64,000 nucleotides of DNA, taken from contig NZ_JACCEM010000007.1 of assembly GCF_013416525.1 (NCBI RefSeq), forward strand, positions 1 through 64,000, in the 5' to 3' direction. The stretch is from Parapusillimonas granuli. Lineage in GTDB: Bacteria; Pseudomonadota; Gammaproteobacteria; Burkholderiales; Burkholderiaceae_B. The position numbers and the translations under genes were made by a program. Below the pieces are notes generated by a model. It was not told the origin of the DNA. It worked only from the letters and a program-made list of their open reading frames with translations, and ran no database searches. How positions within the stretch are numbered: position 1 is the stretch's first letter; each line of letters opens with the position of its first letter. Shown in pieces: positions 1 through 7,312 of the stretch.

Positions 1-207
1 CGGGGACCGGGTGATAGCCACCGCGATTCTGGACCGGGTCCTGCACCATGCCATCACTATGAACATACGAGGAAATTCTTACCGCCTGAAAGACAAGCTC
101 AAAGCGGGCCTGGTCAGACCCGCTGAAACCCCCTCCGTCGAATGACGGGAACTAGGGTGGGGAAAATTGAATGACCATGGATGGGGAAATTTGGATGACC
201 CTTGACA
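1..207 (+). mobile_element. Right end of an IS21-family insertion sequence
   Basis: After the istB stop, two imperfect direct repeats occur at 156-176 and 179-200. Each has the core GGGGAAA(A/T)TT(G)...ATGACC, the multiple-terminal-repeat style of IS21 ends. The element appears to stop at 207; read outward on the minus strand the tip starts TGTCAAGGGTCATCC. Immediately beyond is the interrupted trbL gene. The other end and the target duplication are outside the window. Confidence 0.65.
2..145 (+). CDS. istB: IstB-like ATPase of an IS21-family element, C-terminal end only
   Basis: The reading frame enters from the left edge of the window and ends with TGA at 143-145. The 47 residues visible (starting GDRVIATAILDRVLHHA and ending AETPSVE) resemble the C-terminus of the IstB helper ATPase of IS21-family insertion sequences, which works with the IstA transposase. 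Walker motifs lie outside the window. Support comes from the next 60 bases, which carry tandem terminal repeats and a TGT...ACA-type end typical of IS21 elements. Family assignment is fairly firm; the particular IS cannot be named. Confidence 0.75.
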   Translation, partial: GDRVIATAILDRVLHHAITMNIRGNSYRLKDKLKAGLVRPAETPSVE

Positions 208-1430
208 TCTTGGCTAGCTGGCGAAGCGGCCGCCGACACTGGATTCGCCGATCCTGACGCGGCACCACCCCCGACGCGAGAACCTGCGGCCTTTGCGGCC
301 GCACCGCTGCCCCCTCCTGTGCTTGCGCCTATTCCAGCGCTGCCGACGCCCGTCGCACCACCGATGCCCCCTGCGGTACTGCCGCCTGCCATGCTGGCGT
401 TCAGTGCGGAGGCCAGTCCACCACCCGCGGCACTGGCAGCGACTCCGCCAGTTCCTGCGGCCCCTAGTGCTCCTGCGGCCGGGGCTGCTGCCCCTGCTGT
501 TGCAACAGTAGCGATTGCGGCCGCTGCACCGGCTGCACCGGCTGCGGCCATGCCCCCAATTGCAGAGCCGCCGCCCATCGACGTGCCGCTAATCATGCCG
601 CCGATCAGTTCAGGGATGGTTTTGGTCAGGTAGGCGCACACCAAAGACAGGCCGACCAAGGTCATCAACGACGCTTCGTCGTTGGTGTAGGCTGCCGACC
701 ATTCTGCGGAAACCTGCATGATCAGACCCACAATCAGAGTCAGGACAAACAGCTTGGCACCTACCGCAACGGCATAGCGAATGGGAGCCAGTGCATATTC
801 GCGTGTCCATTGAGAGCCACCGAAACCCATAAACAGGACGGCGGCATTGATGATGACGTAGGCCTCTACCAGCGTCACGAATACCAGAGCCGCTATAAAC
901 GTAAAACACATCAGGACGATCAATGCAGATACGGCCACTACAACCGATGTGATTGGGCTGAACATCGAAACACCGGCCGTCAGCACCTGCCGTGAAAAGT
1001 CCACAGCAGTTGAGAACATATCCCCCGGCATCAGCTCCGCACTACCCAACCCTGCCGCGTGCGCCCCGGCCTGCCGGAAGCTGTTGACGATGGCTCCGCC
1101 CCACTCGGTCGCGTGATCGAGCATCGCATAGAAGAACCCTATCACGAGGATGAATTTCACCAGCTCATGGAGGATGTCGCTCAGCTCAGCTCCGCGCATG
1201 ACCAAAGGAGCAAATGTCCAAACTAACTGGATGACGGCAAGGCATCCCAAGAGCCACAAGGCGTAGTCATGCAGGCGCGGTGCCCATTGGTTTGAAGCGT
1301 TCTGAATCAGCCGCAGAAGGCTGTTCATAGACGTGTTGCTCTGCGCCAAATCAACCCCGGCAGCCATCGCACTAGTTGCAGATAGCAAGAGCACCGCACC
1401 GACAAGTGCGAAAACGGTTGAACGTCGCAT
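114..1430 (-). pseudogene. trbL: TrbL (VirB6-like) mating-pair membrane protein, 3' end replaced by IS21
   Basis: TrbL is the polytopic inner-membrane channel component of P-type type IV secretion (VirB6-like). The protein has an N-terminal signal (MRRSTVFALVGAVLLL...AMAA), then several hydrophobic segments (about residues 55-75, 90-105, 160-190, 195-215, 225-245 and 260-275), then a long Gly/Ala-rich tail. About 407 codons are native; from position 207 downward the frame reads into the IS21 end and adds about 31 foreign residues before a stop. The family is usually longer at the C-terminus, so this copy is truncated. It follows trbK with only two bases between. Confidence 0.85.
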
Positions 1431-1432
1431 AG

Positions 1433-1615
1433 TCAGAACCCCTCAGACGGGCCGCGAGTGTTTGGGCGGCTGCGGAATTGGTCATCCTGATGGCCATTGC
1501 CGACCGCTGCGCATTCCGGCGCGGCGGTGTTCGTGACAACTACGGCCGTCAGTGCCGACCCACCAAGGGCCGAGACGAGGCAGAGGGCGGCAATCAGCGC
1601 CTTAGAAATCATCAT
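1433..1615 (-). CDS. trbK: TrbK-like entry-exclusion protein
   Basis: This small 60-residue protein sits between trbJ and trbL, exactly where trbK occurs in P-type trb operons. It starts MMISKALIAALCLVSALGG, a hydrophobic signal or anchor segment, and has a single Cys in the mature part. TrbK proteins are small membrane-associated entry-exclusion factors. Spacing is two bases to each neighbour, so the three genes are one transcription unit. Its last 13 residues (FRSRPNTRGPSEG F) nearly duplicate the TrbJ C-terminus. Identification rests on position and size more than on sequence. Confidence 0.6.
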   Translation of the reverse strand: MMISKALIAALCLVSALGGSALTAVVVTNTAAPECAAVGNGHQDDQFRSRPNTRGPSEGF

Positions 1616-1665
1616 GGTTAGAACCCCTCAGACGGGCCGCGTGTATTTTCACGGCTGCGGAATTG
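1433..1665 (-). repeat. 48-bp direct repeat at the 3' ends of trbK and trbJ
   Basis: Positions 1433-1480 and 1618-1665 match at about 42 of 48 bases. Both copies encode the C-terminal residues FRSR(P/E)NTRGPSEGF followed by the stop codon of trbK and trbJ respectively. The copies are in direct orientation, 185 bp apart. Confidence 0.85.
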
Positions 1666-2409
1666 CTGTTCGGAGGCATCGCTAACGGACTGTCGTTCGT
1701 TTTGCTGCGCCATGTAGTTGCCTTGCAGGGTGATTTGCGTGGCCACCAGATCGCGCAGTTTCTGGAGCTGCTGCACGTTCTGCGCCGCAATCTCGTTCCC
1801 GGCTTGAATGGCCTGCTGACGGCCAACGGCCGACTGCGAACGGCTCACCAACTGATCCAGCATCGCGTTCTCATCCTCGAATGTGCTTGTATTTACGCCA
1901 GCGGCCTGCATGGCCGTGCGGGCGTTATCGAAGCCGGATTGTGCCCAGTCCCGATAGCGCTGCGGCATGTTGTTTTGCCCTTGGCCAATCGAGTTCAGAT
2001 AGCTGTCATAGCCCTTGAACTGCTGGCGAAACTGTTCGTCCAGATTGCTGATGTTGCGGCCGAGCGACTGCGCCGAGTTGTAGACGCTGGCCACGCGCTG
2101 AAGGTCGCCAGTGATGGTGTTGAACATGCGGCTGGGCAGTGACATGCCCTGCTTAATCATGTTGTCGTACTGCTGGATCTGCGTCTGCAACTGCTGGGCC
2201 GTGTTCAGTTGCGTGTTGACCGCTTCGGCGTACTCGTACATCTGCTGATAGAACGTCGAGCAGTTCGAGCAGTAGATGGCATAGGCCGGAGCCGGTGCCA
2301 TGTAGAGACTTACACCAAGGCCTGCGCTTGCCATTGCTAGAGCGAGCGCCGCGCCTCGACCGAATTTTCGGGCGGCATAAGCCGACGTTTTTTGCGATTC
2401 TATTTCCAT
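1618..2409 (-). CDS. trbJ: P-type conjugative transfer protein TrbJ
   Basis: The 263-residue protein has an N-terminal export signal (about residues 18-44, ending PAYA), then a Cys pair (YCSNCSTFYQQM) and a long helical, Gln-rich body. This matches TrbJ/VirB5-family periplasmic components of the mating-pair apparatus, usually 250-270 residues. It is the first visible gene of a minus-strand trbJ-trbK-trbL unit; trbB-E, which normally precede it, are absent. An inverted repeat lies 65 bp upstream and may be its operator. The last 14 residues are repeated in TrbK. Confidence 0.85.
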   Translation of the reverse strand: MEIESQKTSAYAARKFGRGAALALAMASAGLGVSLYMAPAPAYAIYCSNCSTFYQQMYEYAEAVNTQLNTAQQLQTQIQQYDNMIKQGMSLPSRMFNTITGDLQRVASVYNSAQSLGRNISNLDEQFRQQFKGYDSYLNSIGQGQNNMPQRYRDWAQSGFDNARTAMQAAGVNTSTFEDENAMLDQLVSRSQSAVGRQQAIQAGNEIAAQNVQQLQKLRDLVATQITLQGNYMAQQNERQSVSDASEQQFRSRENTRGPSEGF

Positions 2410-2473
2410 ACCGAATACCTCATTTTGTCATCGTCCGAGGTTTGATTATTGACCGATATGGAGCGGTTTTAAA

Positions 2474-2499
2474 TATGCGGATAATCTTGTATCCGCATA
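2474..2499. promoter_or_regulatory. Inverted repeat upstream of trbJ
   Basis: Ten-base perfect arms (TATGCGGATA and TATCCGCATA) are separated by six bases, in an AT-rich stretch 65-90 bp upstream of the trbJ start. The symmetry and location suggest an operator for the trb transcription unit. No known consensus was matched. Confidence 0.5.
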
Positions 2500-2604
2500 G
2501 AATTCAATGATTTATGTCCGTAAACTGTCCGTCAATCTGCACGAGATTGTTTCTCAACGCTATGATTTTGATCGCGTTTTTCATGACGAGCGGAACGAGC
2601 TTGG

Positions 2605-2633
2605 TTGTCCGTTTTGATACATTTTGCGGACAA
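2605..2633. promoter_or_regulatory. Inverted repeat TTGTCCG...CGGACAA
   Basis: Seven-base perfect arms flank 15 AT-rich bases between the trb unit and the upstream small genes. It abuts the A-tract of the neighbouring terminator. It could be a second operator for the trb promoter or part of a termination structure; the sequence alone does not decide. Confidence 0.35.
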
Positions 2634-2659
2634 AAAAAAGCCCACCGAAGTGAGCTTTT
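2632..2659 (-). terminator. Rho-independent terminator after the TraC-like/76-aa gene pair
   Basis: On the minus strand, AAAAGCTCAC and GTGGGCTTTT pair around a TTCG loop with one mismatch, followed by a run of eight T. It lies about 20 bp after the stop of the 2679-2909 gene and separates that unit from the trb promoter. Confidence 0.8.
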
Positions 2660-2678
2660 GATAGGGCAGTGCGCGGTG

Positions 2679-2909
2679 TCAGTGGGCAGCGTAATAGGGA
2701 TTCTGTGCGCGGTAGAGGTCACGCTCCGGTTCAGGAATGTGTAGCGTTTCAAGGTGCCAATCTTCGAGTGAAGAAGCCAGCTCGGCCGCTATGCGCTGGG
2801 CTTCCATAACGCTGTCGCTAGGCCGCCCGCTGGCTCGACCGAGGCAGGCTTGCAGTTCGTTGAGTTGATTGGCCAATGCGCTGATGCGGTGAGCTGTCTT
2901 CATGATCAA
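2679..2909 (-). CDS. Small hypothetical protein in the transfer region
   Basis: The 76-residue product (MIMKTAHRISALANQLNELQ...) is mostly helical, with a leucine-rich N-terminal half. It overlaps the stop of the upstream TraC-like gene by four bases (ATGA style), so the two are translationally coupled. The position resembles the traC/traD small-gene pairs beside oriT in rhizobial-type transfer regions, but I do not recognise the sequence as TraD. Coding is supported by the coupling and by the terminator immediately downstream. Confidence 0.6.
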   Translation of the reverse strand: MIMKTAHRISALANQLNELQACLGRASGRPSDSVMEAQRIAAELASSLEDWHLETLHIPEPERDLYRAQNPYYAAH

Positions 2910-3115
2910 TTCCCCTTGCTGATCCTTTCCACGATTTTGTCGAATTCTTCCCGGACTTGATCGTCCGTCAGCTCAAGATTAACCAATCCTGACTTTATTG
3001 CAATTCTTCCGATTCTTTCTGCTGCCTCATTGTCGAGTTTTGCCAGTCTGGCTTTCGCCATTTCAAGCTCCGAAAGGGCATCAGAACGGCGCTCTGCGAG
3101 GGTTTTTCGTGCCAT
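2906..3115 (-). CDS. traC: TraC-like small conjugal transfer protein
   Basis: I chose the ATG at 3115 (MARKTLAERRSD...), giving 69 residues, because GGAG lies seven bases upstream; the longer frame to 3277 has no ribosome site. The core AERIGRIAIKSGLVNLEL resembles the conserved segment of rhizobial TraC-like oriT-proximal proteins (AERIGRIALKAGL...). Such proteins are small accessory DNA-transfer factors encoded divergently from traJ/traA. Here too it is transcribed away from the oriT. It is coupled to the downstream 76-residue gene. Confidence 0.6.
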   Translation of the reverse strand: MARKTLAERRSDALSELEMAKARLAKLDNEAAERIGRIAIKSGLVNLELTDDQVREEFDKIVERISKGN

Positions 3116-3293
3116 GATTACTCCGTTGTTTCTTGATGATCGAGTTTCGAAAAAAAGCGCGTAAACGGAGGCTATGTTCTCACCTGAGTCTAGCAATTTA
3201 CAAGGCTTAGATTTGGCTGGCATAGGGGATGGCCTCTCAAAGCCCCCTTTTGGTGTCAGACCGTCTTTGATGCTCATGAGCTCAGTCGAAAAC

Positions 3294-3389
3294 GCGTTTC
3301 TATGCGAATGTACGCGATTCTATGCGATTAGAAGAATTGATTAATGCGATGCTACGCGAATGTATGCGAATTAGCGCGAATGTACGCGA
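3294..3389. repeat. Helically phased 10-bp repeat array (core TAYGCGA) beside oriT
   Basis: The core GCGA occurs at 3304, 3314, 3324, 3346, 3356, 3366, 3376 and 3386, with spacings of 10, 10, 22, 10, 10, 10 and 10. A degenerate GCGT lies at 3294. The unit is roughly TATGCGAATG or TACGCGATTN. Identical faces of the helix would be presented to a protein. The array lies between the TraC-like gene and the oriT palindrome, so it is probably a relaxosome or repressor binding array, though iterons for replication are possible. Confidence 0.75.
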
Positions 3390-3448
3390 CTACGCCATAT
3401 TTTACTGGCGATTCTGCTCCAGTCGCTTAGAATCGCAGAGAGGTAGCA

Positions 3449-3496
3449 GGCAAGATGTGTGTTGTACGGGTACGGGCAAGCCCGTCCCCATCCAAC
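3449..3496. other. oriT: Candidate origin of transfer (oriT), IncP-like
   Basis: A 36-bp imperfect palindrome spans 3461-3496 (left arm GTTGTACGGGTACGGGC, right arm GCCCGTCCCCATCCAAC, two-base centre). Ten bases from it, the minus strand reads ACATCTTG/CCTGC, close to the YATCCTG/Y nick consensus of P-type relaxases; the cut would fall between 3450 and 3451. It lies 104 bp upstream of traJ, whose RP4 counterpart binds the palindrome next to nic. The nick position is inferred from the consensus only. Confidence 0.6.
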
Positions 3497-3600
3497 ACCG
3501 CCCCTTACTCACCTTCGGTTCGACGGCATCTTGCTCTGCGAGGCTAACCGTCGCTGCCGCGATGACAAACGGAGAAGCACCAAAAGGAGGAGCGAGTACC

Positions 3601-3960
3601 GTGGAGTTAGAGCAAAGAGCCCGTAGGCGCGGCAAACCCATTGAAGTTTGGGTTACCGATGAGGAAAAGGCGGAGATCGACGCAAGGGCAAATAGTGCGG
3701 GTTTGTCTCGGTCAGCCTACATGCGTGCGGCCGGATTAAATCACCGTGTAGGAGCAATAGCCGATCTTGATGCTGTTCGTGACCTTGTCAAAGTAAATGC
3801 CGACTTTGGGCGGCTCGCTGGGCTATTGAAATTATGGCTAGCGGAAAAGCGCGGTCAGGGTGCCCGGCCATTTGACGTGGAAGCGTTGATGATGCAGTTC
3901 AGAGAACTTCAGCATCAGACAAGAGCGATTATGAGCCGAATAGTGTTCAAGAAAAAATGA
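3601..3960 (+). CDS. traJ: TraJ-like relaxosome protein (ribbon-helix-helix)
   Basis: TraJ binds the oriT palindrome and recruits the relaxase. The segment from IEVWVTDEEKAEIDARA through SRSAYMRAAGLNHRVG to FGRLAGLLKLWLAEK follows RP4 TraJ closely. I chose GTG at 3601 (119 residues, near RP4 TraJ's 123) because AGGAGG lies ten bases upstream; an in-frame ATG at 3562 has no ribosome site and the frame further upstream runs through oriT. A relaxase gene should follow on the same strand but is missing: a hairpin and the convergent OLD-family gene come next. Confidence 0.85.
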   Translation: MELEQRARRRGKPIEVWVTDEEKAEIDARANSAGLSRSAYMRAAGLNHRVGAIADLDAVRDLVKVNADFGRLAGLLKLWLAEKRGQGARPFDVEALMMQFRELQHQTRAIMSRIVFKKK

Positions 3961-3961
3961 A

Positions 3962-3982
3962 AACGGCCCTAAACGGGCCGTT
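3962..3982. terminator. Hairpin terminator between traJ and the OLD-family gene
   Basis: AACGGCCC and GGGCCGTT pair around a five-base loop just after the traJ stop. On the minus strand the stem is followed by TTTTCATTTTTT, so it should also terminate the convergent OLD-family gene. On the plus strand only an AT-rich run follows. Confidence 0.75.
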
Positions 3983-3993
3983 AAATATATCAA

Positions 3994-5766
3994 TTAAAGG
4001 CGCAACCAATCCATTGCTCTGCTAACAGATTGGTAGTCGGGAAGGCCAGCTTTGTATTCCTCATTAGAAAGGCTGGTCATGAAGGTTATGTGGGCTGCAC
4101 TTGTTTTGGCTATACCAAGGTGCGCTTCAATCGCGCCTTTCGTCCATAGCCAAATGCCCATTGCTTTCAACTCTTCATGCAATCTTGCAATGCAGTCTAT
4201 TGCGTTTTCTTCTTGGGCAAGTCTTTCGAAGGCCGCCGCAGCGGGCATTCCATTATGTCTAGTAGGAAGCCCATCTGCATCAAGGCCAATGTGGCCGCCA
4301 TTTCTTAATTCCTCCAGTATTGCTTTGCATGCGATGAGATCAGCATGATCGGGCGCGAGCAGACCCTTAAGAGGAGCTATCCTAAAGGCAAAATCTAAAT
4401 CTACAATCGCCTTGCAAGGCACGCCCATCGACCGCAACACTTTTATAGTGTCTGGAATATTGGGAGTTCCTCCGATATCAACAAACCCAATCTTATCTTC
4501 ACCGGGAGTAGTTCCAAAAGAGTTGTGAAATATTGTAGGCAGAATTGTGCGTTCGGTTTTTCCTTCTGTTATTACGACTCGCTCGGAAAAAAGAATCTTA
4601 CTCGAGTTTGAAAGGGCAAATAGCGCTTCTGACTGATGCTGCGCATCATCAATTGCCGCTGCCACCGCATCCTTTATTCGTGGATAGCATCTTGTCCCTA
4701 AAGCTGCGCTTCTTCTTATGAGAAGGGTATTGGGGGCATCGTCCCGAGAAATCATATTTGCTGAATGCGTTGTAATGACCACCTGATAGCCGTCGCCAGC
4801 GAGTCGGCTTAAAGCTGCGCGTACGACTTCGATAGCTTGGGGATGTAGATAGAGCTCTGGTTCATCAATCAGAAGGAGCGTCGTTCTACCAGCATTTCCA
4901 CCGCCGGCTCGTCGAACTTCGGCTAGACACTTAATAAGAGCTATTTGTATAGACCGTTGGGCGCCATGCCCAAATGACGAGGCATCCCTCCCGTCGGGAT
5001 TTTCGAACCCCTCTTCGAAAATCCGTATCGTCGCTGATTTCATGAAATCAGAAAAATCTGGGACAGGTATGTGCGTCTTTGCGGAGACACCGGGGAATAG
5101 CTTGGACAGCTCGCCTTGAATACGGCCGTCGAGATCGACTAAAGTTTCGTCTTTATTCTCAGCGTTGGCTGAAAGACGCCTTCCGACGTCTTGCAGTGCC
5201 TCAGCAACAGCAGGCGAGTGCCGATCAATGACGGGAGCCATTATCTCTTTAAGAAGCTTGCCGATTGTGGTTCCGCTACCAAATTTCGCTACGTCCTCTG
5301 TGGCGTTTTCCATCGCTCCAATAAAAATAGGCTCGGGAAACAGAGCGCCTATTGCAGCGTCGATTCCTGCTGGATTGGCAACCCATTCATCTTGACCGGC
5401 TTCTCGCCTTAATACTTCAAATCGTATCCCCGCAACTGGCTGCCCTGGAGTGGCTTGCGTGCGCCTAATACGTATCTGACCGTCAACGACAAGGGGCTCG
5501 ATACGTCCACGGTGAGCATCACCAATCGCATCGAGCACTTCAGCACTTATGCCAGAGATTTCCGCTTCTACAATAATTGGCTGATCGGTAAGGTGAAAGT
5601 CTTCTGGCGCGAGGCTAGATCGTTTGATTATCCAGCCAATAGCCCGAATAATATTAGTTTTTCCAGCGTTGTTATAGCCAACCAAGGGGGTGTAGTGCGA
5701 AAGTGGAAATGTTCCGTCCGCGATTGATTTGAAATTCTGTATTCTAATTTGTGAGATATGATGCAT
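3994..5766 (-). CDS. OLD-family ATP-dependent endonuclease (ABC ATPase plus TOPRIM)
   Basis: The 590-residue protein has a RecF/SMC-like ATPase: Walker A GYNNAGKTN at about residues 30-38, signature SFGHGAQRS, Walker B LLLIDEPELYLHP and the H-loop TTHS. A TOPRIM nuclease follows, with VVITEGKTER carrying the catalytic Glu and AIVDLDFAF carrying the Asp pair. Length matches class 1 OLD (overcoming lysogenisation defect) nucleases, which act against phage. GajA of Gabija is similar in architecture, but no UvrD-like GajB partner is adjacent. The gene is AT-richer than its surroundings and sits where a relaxase gene would be expected, pointing to inserted defence cargo. Confidence 0.85.
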   Translation of the reverse strand: MHHISQIRIQNFKSIADGTFPLSHYTPLVGYNNAGKTNIIRAIGWIIKRSSLAPEDFHLTDQPIIVEAEISGISAEVLDAIGDAHRGRIEPLVVDGQIRIRRTQATPGQPVAGIRFEVLRREAGQDEWVANPAGIDAAIGALFPEPIFIGAMENATEDVAKFGSGTTIGKLLKEIMAPVIDRHSPAVAEALQDVGRRLSANAENKDETLVDLDGRIQGELSKLFPGVSAKTHIPVPDFSDFMKSATIRIFEEGFENPDGRDASSFGHGAQRSIQIALIKCLAEVRRAGGGNAGRTTLLLIDEPELYLHPQAIEVVRAALSRLAGDGYQVVITTHSANMISRDDAPNTLLIRRSAALGTRCYPRIKDAVAAAIDDAQHQSEALFALSNSSKILFSERVVITEGKTERTILPTIFHNSFGTTPGEDKIGFVDIGGTPNIPDTIKVLRSMGVPCKAIVDLDFAFRIAPLKGLLAPDHADLIACKAILEELRNGGHIGLDADGLPTRHNGMPAAAAFERLAQEENAIDCIARLHEELKAMGIWLWTKGAIEAHLGIAKTSAAHITFMTSLSNEEYKAGLPDYQSVSRAMDWLRL

Positions 5767-5958
5767 TGCCCCTCCCGTTATTGGTTATGAAAGTCGGATA
5801 TTTTTCAGACTTCCATATTCTACGTTCCCCAGTTAAAAATTGCTTCTTGATGACAGTCTTGCCGGTATCATGAGATTGACTCATGATGTTTTAGTCGTGT
5901 CGCTATGATAAATGCAACGTCTGTCGGAGTTGCTGCACGTTTGGGAGGATGACACTAA

Positions 5959-6156
5959 ATGAAGGACAGACCGCATGACACGGCGATGGCCGAGCACTTC
6001 CGCGCCCATCCGACGTATGCAGCGGAGCTGCTTGCTGACGTCCGCCGCGACGGCAACCCTGCTGAGCTAGCCATTCTGTTGCGGCAGATGGCCACGGCCT
6101 CGGCAGGTGATGACAGGTCGGATGATGCCGCTACAGAGCGCGCTCTACCTCTATGA
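5959..6156 (+). pseudogene. Truncated addiction-module antitoxin (N-terminal half)
   Basis: The product starts KDRPHDTAMAEHFRAHPTYA and continues AELAILLRQMATA. This matches the N-terminal half of the roughly 100-residue XRE-type antitoxins of probable addiction modules. After residue 47 similarity stops and a 16-residue unrelated tail leads to a stop, so the helix-turn-helix half is missing. No toxin gene precedes it. GGGAGGATGAC upstream provides a good ribosome site, so the stump may still be translated. Confidence 0.6.
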
Positions 6157-6317
6157 TTTGAACATGGTATTTTTCATGGTTCGGCAAATTGGTTTGGTGT
6201 CAATATATTGATTTTCATGGATATTTTCAGGTGATTTATAATTGAGTGGGATGATTGGGCGTCTGGCACCGGCTGGCATGTAGTAGCACGAAAAAAAAGC
6301 ACCTAAGCCCGCGTAAT

Positions 6318-6343
6318 TGAACCGCATCCCAAAAGTTGGACAC
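6318..6343. mobile_element. Possible IS3-family end remnant
   Basis: TGAACCGCATCCCAAAAGTT followed by GGACAC looks like the terminal repeat of IS3-family (IS150-type) elements, which begin TG and carry CCCCAAAAGTTGGACA. No transposase follows. It lies exactly where a traJ-like fragment begins, so it may mark a recombination junction. A short inverted repeat (GTTGGA/TCCAAC, 6335-6352) overlaps it. Confidence 0.35.
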
Positions 6344-6344
6344 C

Positions 6345-6517
6345 GATCCAACCTTTGCAATCTCGGCCCTGCTGAGGCGAATCGAGGCCGCTCAGGACGA
6401 GATAGGGCGTGTCATGAAGGCAGAGTAATGCGACCGAGGCCTGCATCGTTCGAGCAGGAACAGCACGAGGCGCGACTACTGGGGCAAGTGGAAGCTAACA
6501 AGGTGAAACTGGGTTGA
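6345..6517 (+). pseudogene. C-terminal scrap of a second traJ plus a tiny downstream frame
   Basis: From 6345 the frame reads DPTFAISALLRRIEAAQDEI followed by GRVMKAE and a stop at 6426-6428. This aligns with the C-terminus of RP4 TraJ (DATILALLAKIEEKQDELGKVM). The upstream part of the gene is gone; the sequence breaks at the IS3-like end. A 29-residue frame (MRPRPASFEQEQHEARLLGQ...) begins at 6428, overlapping the stop as TAATG, but has no recognisable function. It is distinct from the intact traJ at 3601. Confidence 0.5.
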
Positions 6518-6536
6518 AAGAGGCATAGCATTTGAT

Positions 6537-6582
6537 ACCTGTACAGGTGACTGCATAATTCTACAATTGCTGTCATAGACAG
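6537..6582. promoter_or_regulatory. Two palindromes upstream of the toxin-antitoxin pair
   Basis: ACCTGTACAGGT (6537-6548) is a perfect 12-bp palindrome, and CTGTCATAGACAG (6570-6582) is a 5-3-5 inverted repeat. Both lie within 70 bp upstream of the antitoxin start. RHH antitoxins of this type usually autoregulate by binding such sites. Confidence 0.5.
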
Positions 6583-6602
6583 CAGATTGGGGGATTTGAA
6601 TC

Positions 6603-6857
6603 ATGGCAATCCTGACTGTAAGAAATGTGCCGGATGACGTGCATCGTGCTTTACGCGTTCGGGCGGCTGAGCATGGCCGCAGTACGGAAGCCGAGGTGCG
6701 TGAGATTCTTGCGGCAGCGGTCAAGCCGGAAAAGAGGGTGCGCATGGGCGAAGCCCTGGCTGCCATCGGTCGCAAGATCGGCCTGATAAATGAAGATTTC
6801 GCCGTCTTCGAAAGTGTGCGCGACAAGACGCCGGCCAAACCCTTGAGCTTCGATTAA
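6603..6857 (+). CDS. FitA/VapB-type ribbon-helix-helix antitoxin
   Basis: The 84-residue protein starts AILTVRNVPDDVHRALRVRA followed by AEHGRSTEAEVREIL, the conserved N-terminal RHH DNA-binding region of FitA/StbC-type antitoxins. The acidic C-terminal part would bind and block the toxin. GGGGGA precedes the ATG. Its stop codon directly abuts the ATG of the PIN toxin at 6858, so the pair is co-translated. It likely represses its own promoter through the palindromes just upstream. The pair probably stabilises the accessory region. Confidence 0.88.
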   Translation: MAILTVRNVPDDVHRALRVRAAEHGRSTEAEVREILAAAVKPEKRVRMGEALAAIGRKIGLINEDFAVFESVRDKTPAKPLSFD

Positions 6858-7277
6858 ATGATTGTTCTGGATACCAATGTCGTTTCCGAGGCGATGAAAC
6901 CGGAGCCAGACGCGACCGTAAGAGCCTGGCTGAACGACCAGGCGGCGGAAACCTTGTATCTGTCGAACGTCACGCTGGCCGAGTTGCTGTTTGGCGTCCG
7001 GGCGCTGCCGGCAGGCAAGCGTAAGAACATGCTGGATCGCACCATGAATGAACTGCTGGAACTGTTCAAAGGTCGGATTCTGCCGTTCGACACGGACGCA
7101 GCGCGCCGCTACGCCGACCTGGCCGTAACGGCCAGAAATGATGGGCGTGGTTTTCCGACACCAGACGGCTACATTGCGGCTGTGGCGGCGTCACGGGGCT
7201 TCATCGTGGCATCACGCCACAGATCGCCCTATGAAGCGGCCGGTGTGACTGTCATCAGCCCTTGGAAGGATGTATAG
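6858..7277 (+). CDS. PIN-domain toxin (FitB/StbB/VapC type)
   Basis: The 139-residue PIN RNase is encoded immediately after its antitoxin. Visible motifs are the N-terminal MIVLDTNVVSE (first Asp), LAELLFGVRALPAGKR (Glu) and TPDGYIAAVA (Asp). Family members cleave tRNA or other RNA when free of antitoxin. Near the C-terminus, where close relatives usually have an acidic residue in (S/T)RD or TRN..D, this protein reads ASRHRSPYEAAGV, so one active-site carboxylate may be missing. Length is normal for the family. Confidence 0.88.
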   Translation: MIVLDTNVVSEAMKPEPDATVRAWLNDQAAETLYLSNVTLAELLFGVRALPAGKRKNMLDRTMNELLELFKGRILPFDTDAARRYADLAVTARNDGRGFPTPDGYIAAVAASRGFIVASRHRSPYEAAGVTVISPWKDV

Positions 7278-7312
7278 GTCATAGGCTCAGGGCGCTCAAC
7301 ATAGCGATCGGG

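Noticed and set aside
3322-3600. Upstream extension of traJ to an ATG at 3322 or 3562
   Set aside because: The extension runs through the repeat array and oriT and has no ribosome site; GTG 3601 has AGGAGG and gives RP4 TraJ length.
3994-5766. Gabija (GajA) call for the OLD-family nuclease
   Set aside because: No GajB-type UvrD helicase gene adjacent on either side; a stand-alone class 1 OLD protein fits better.
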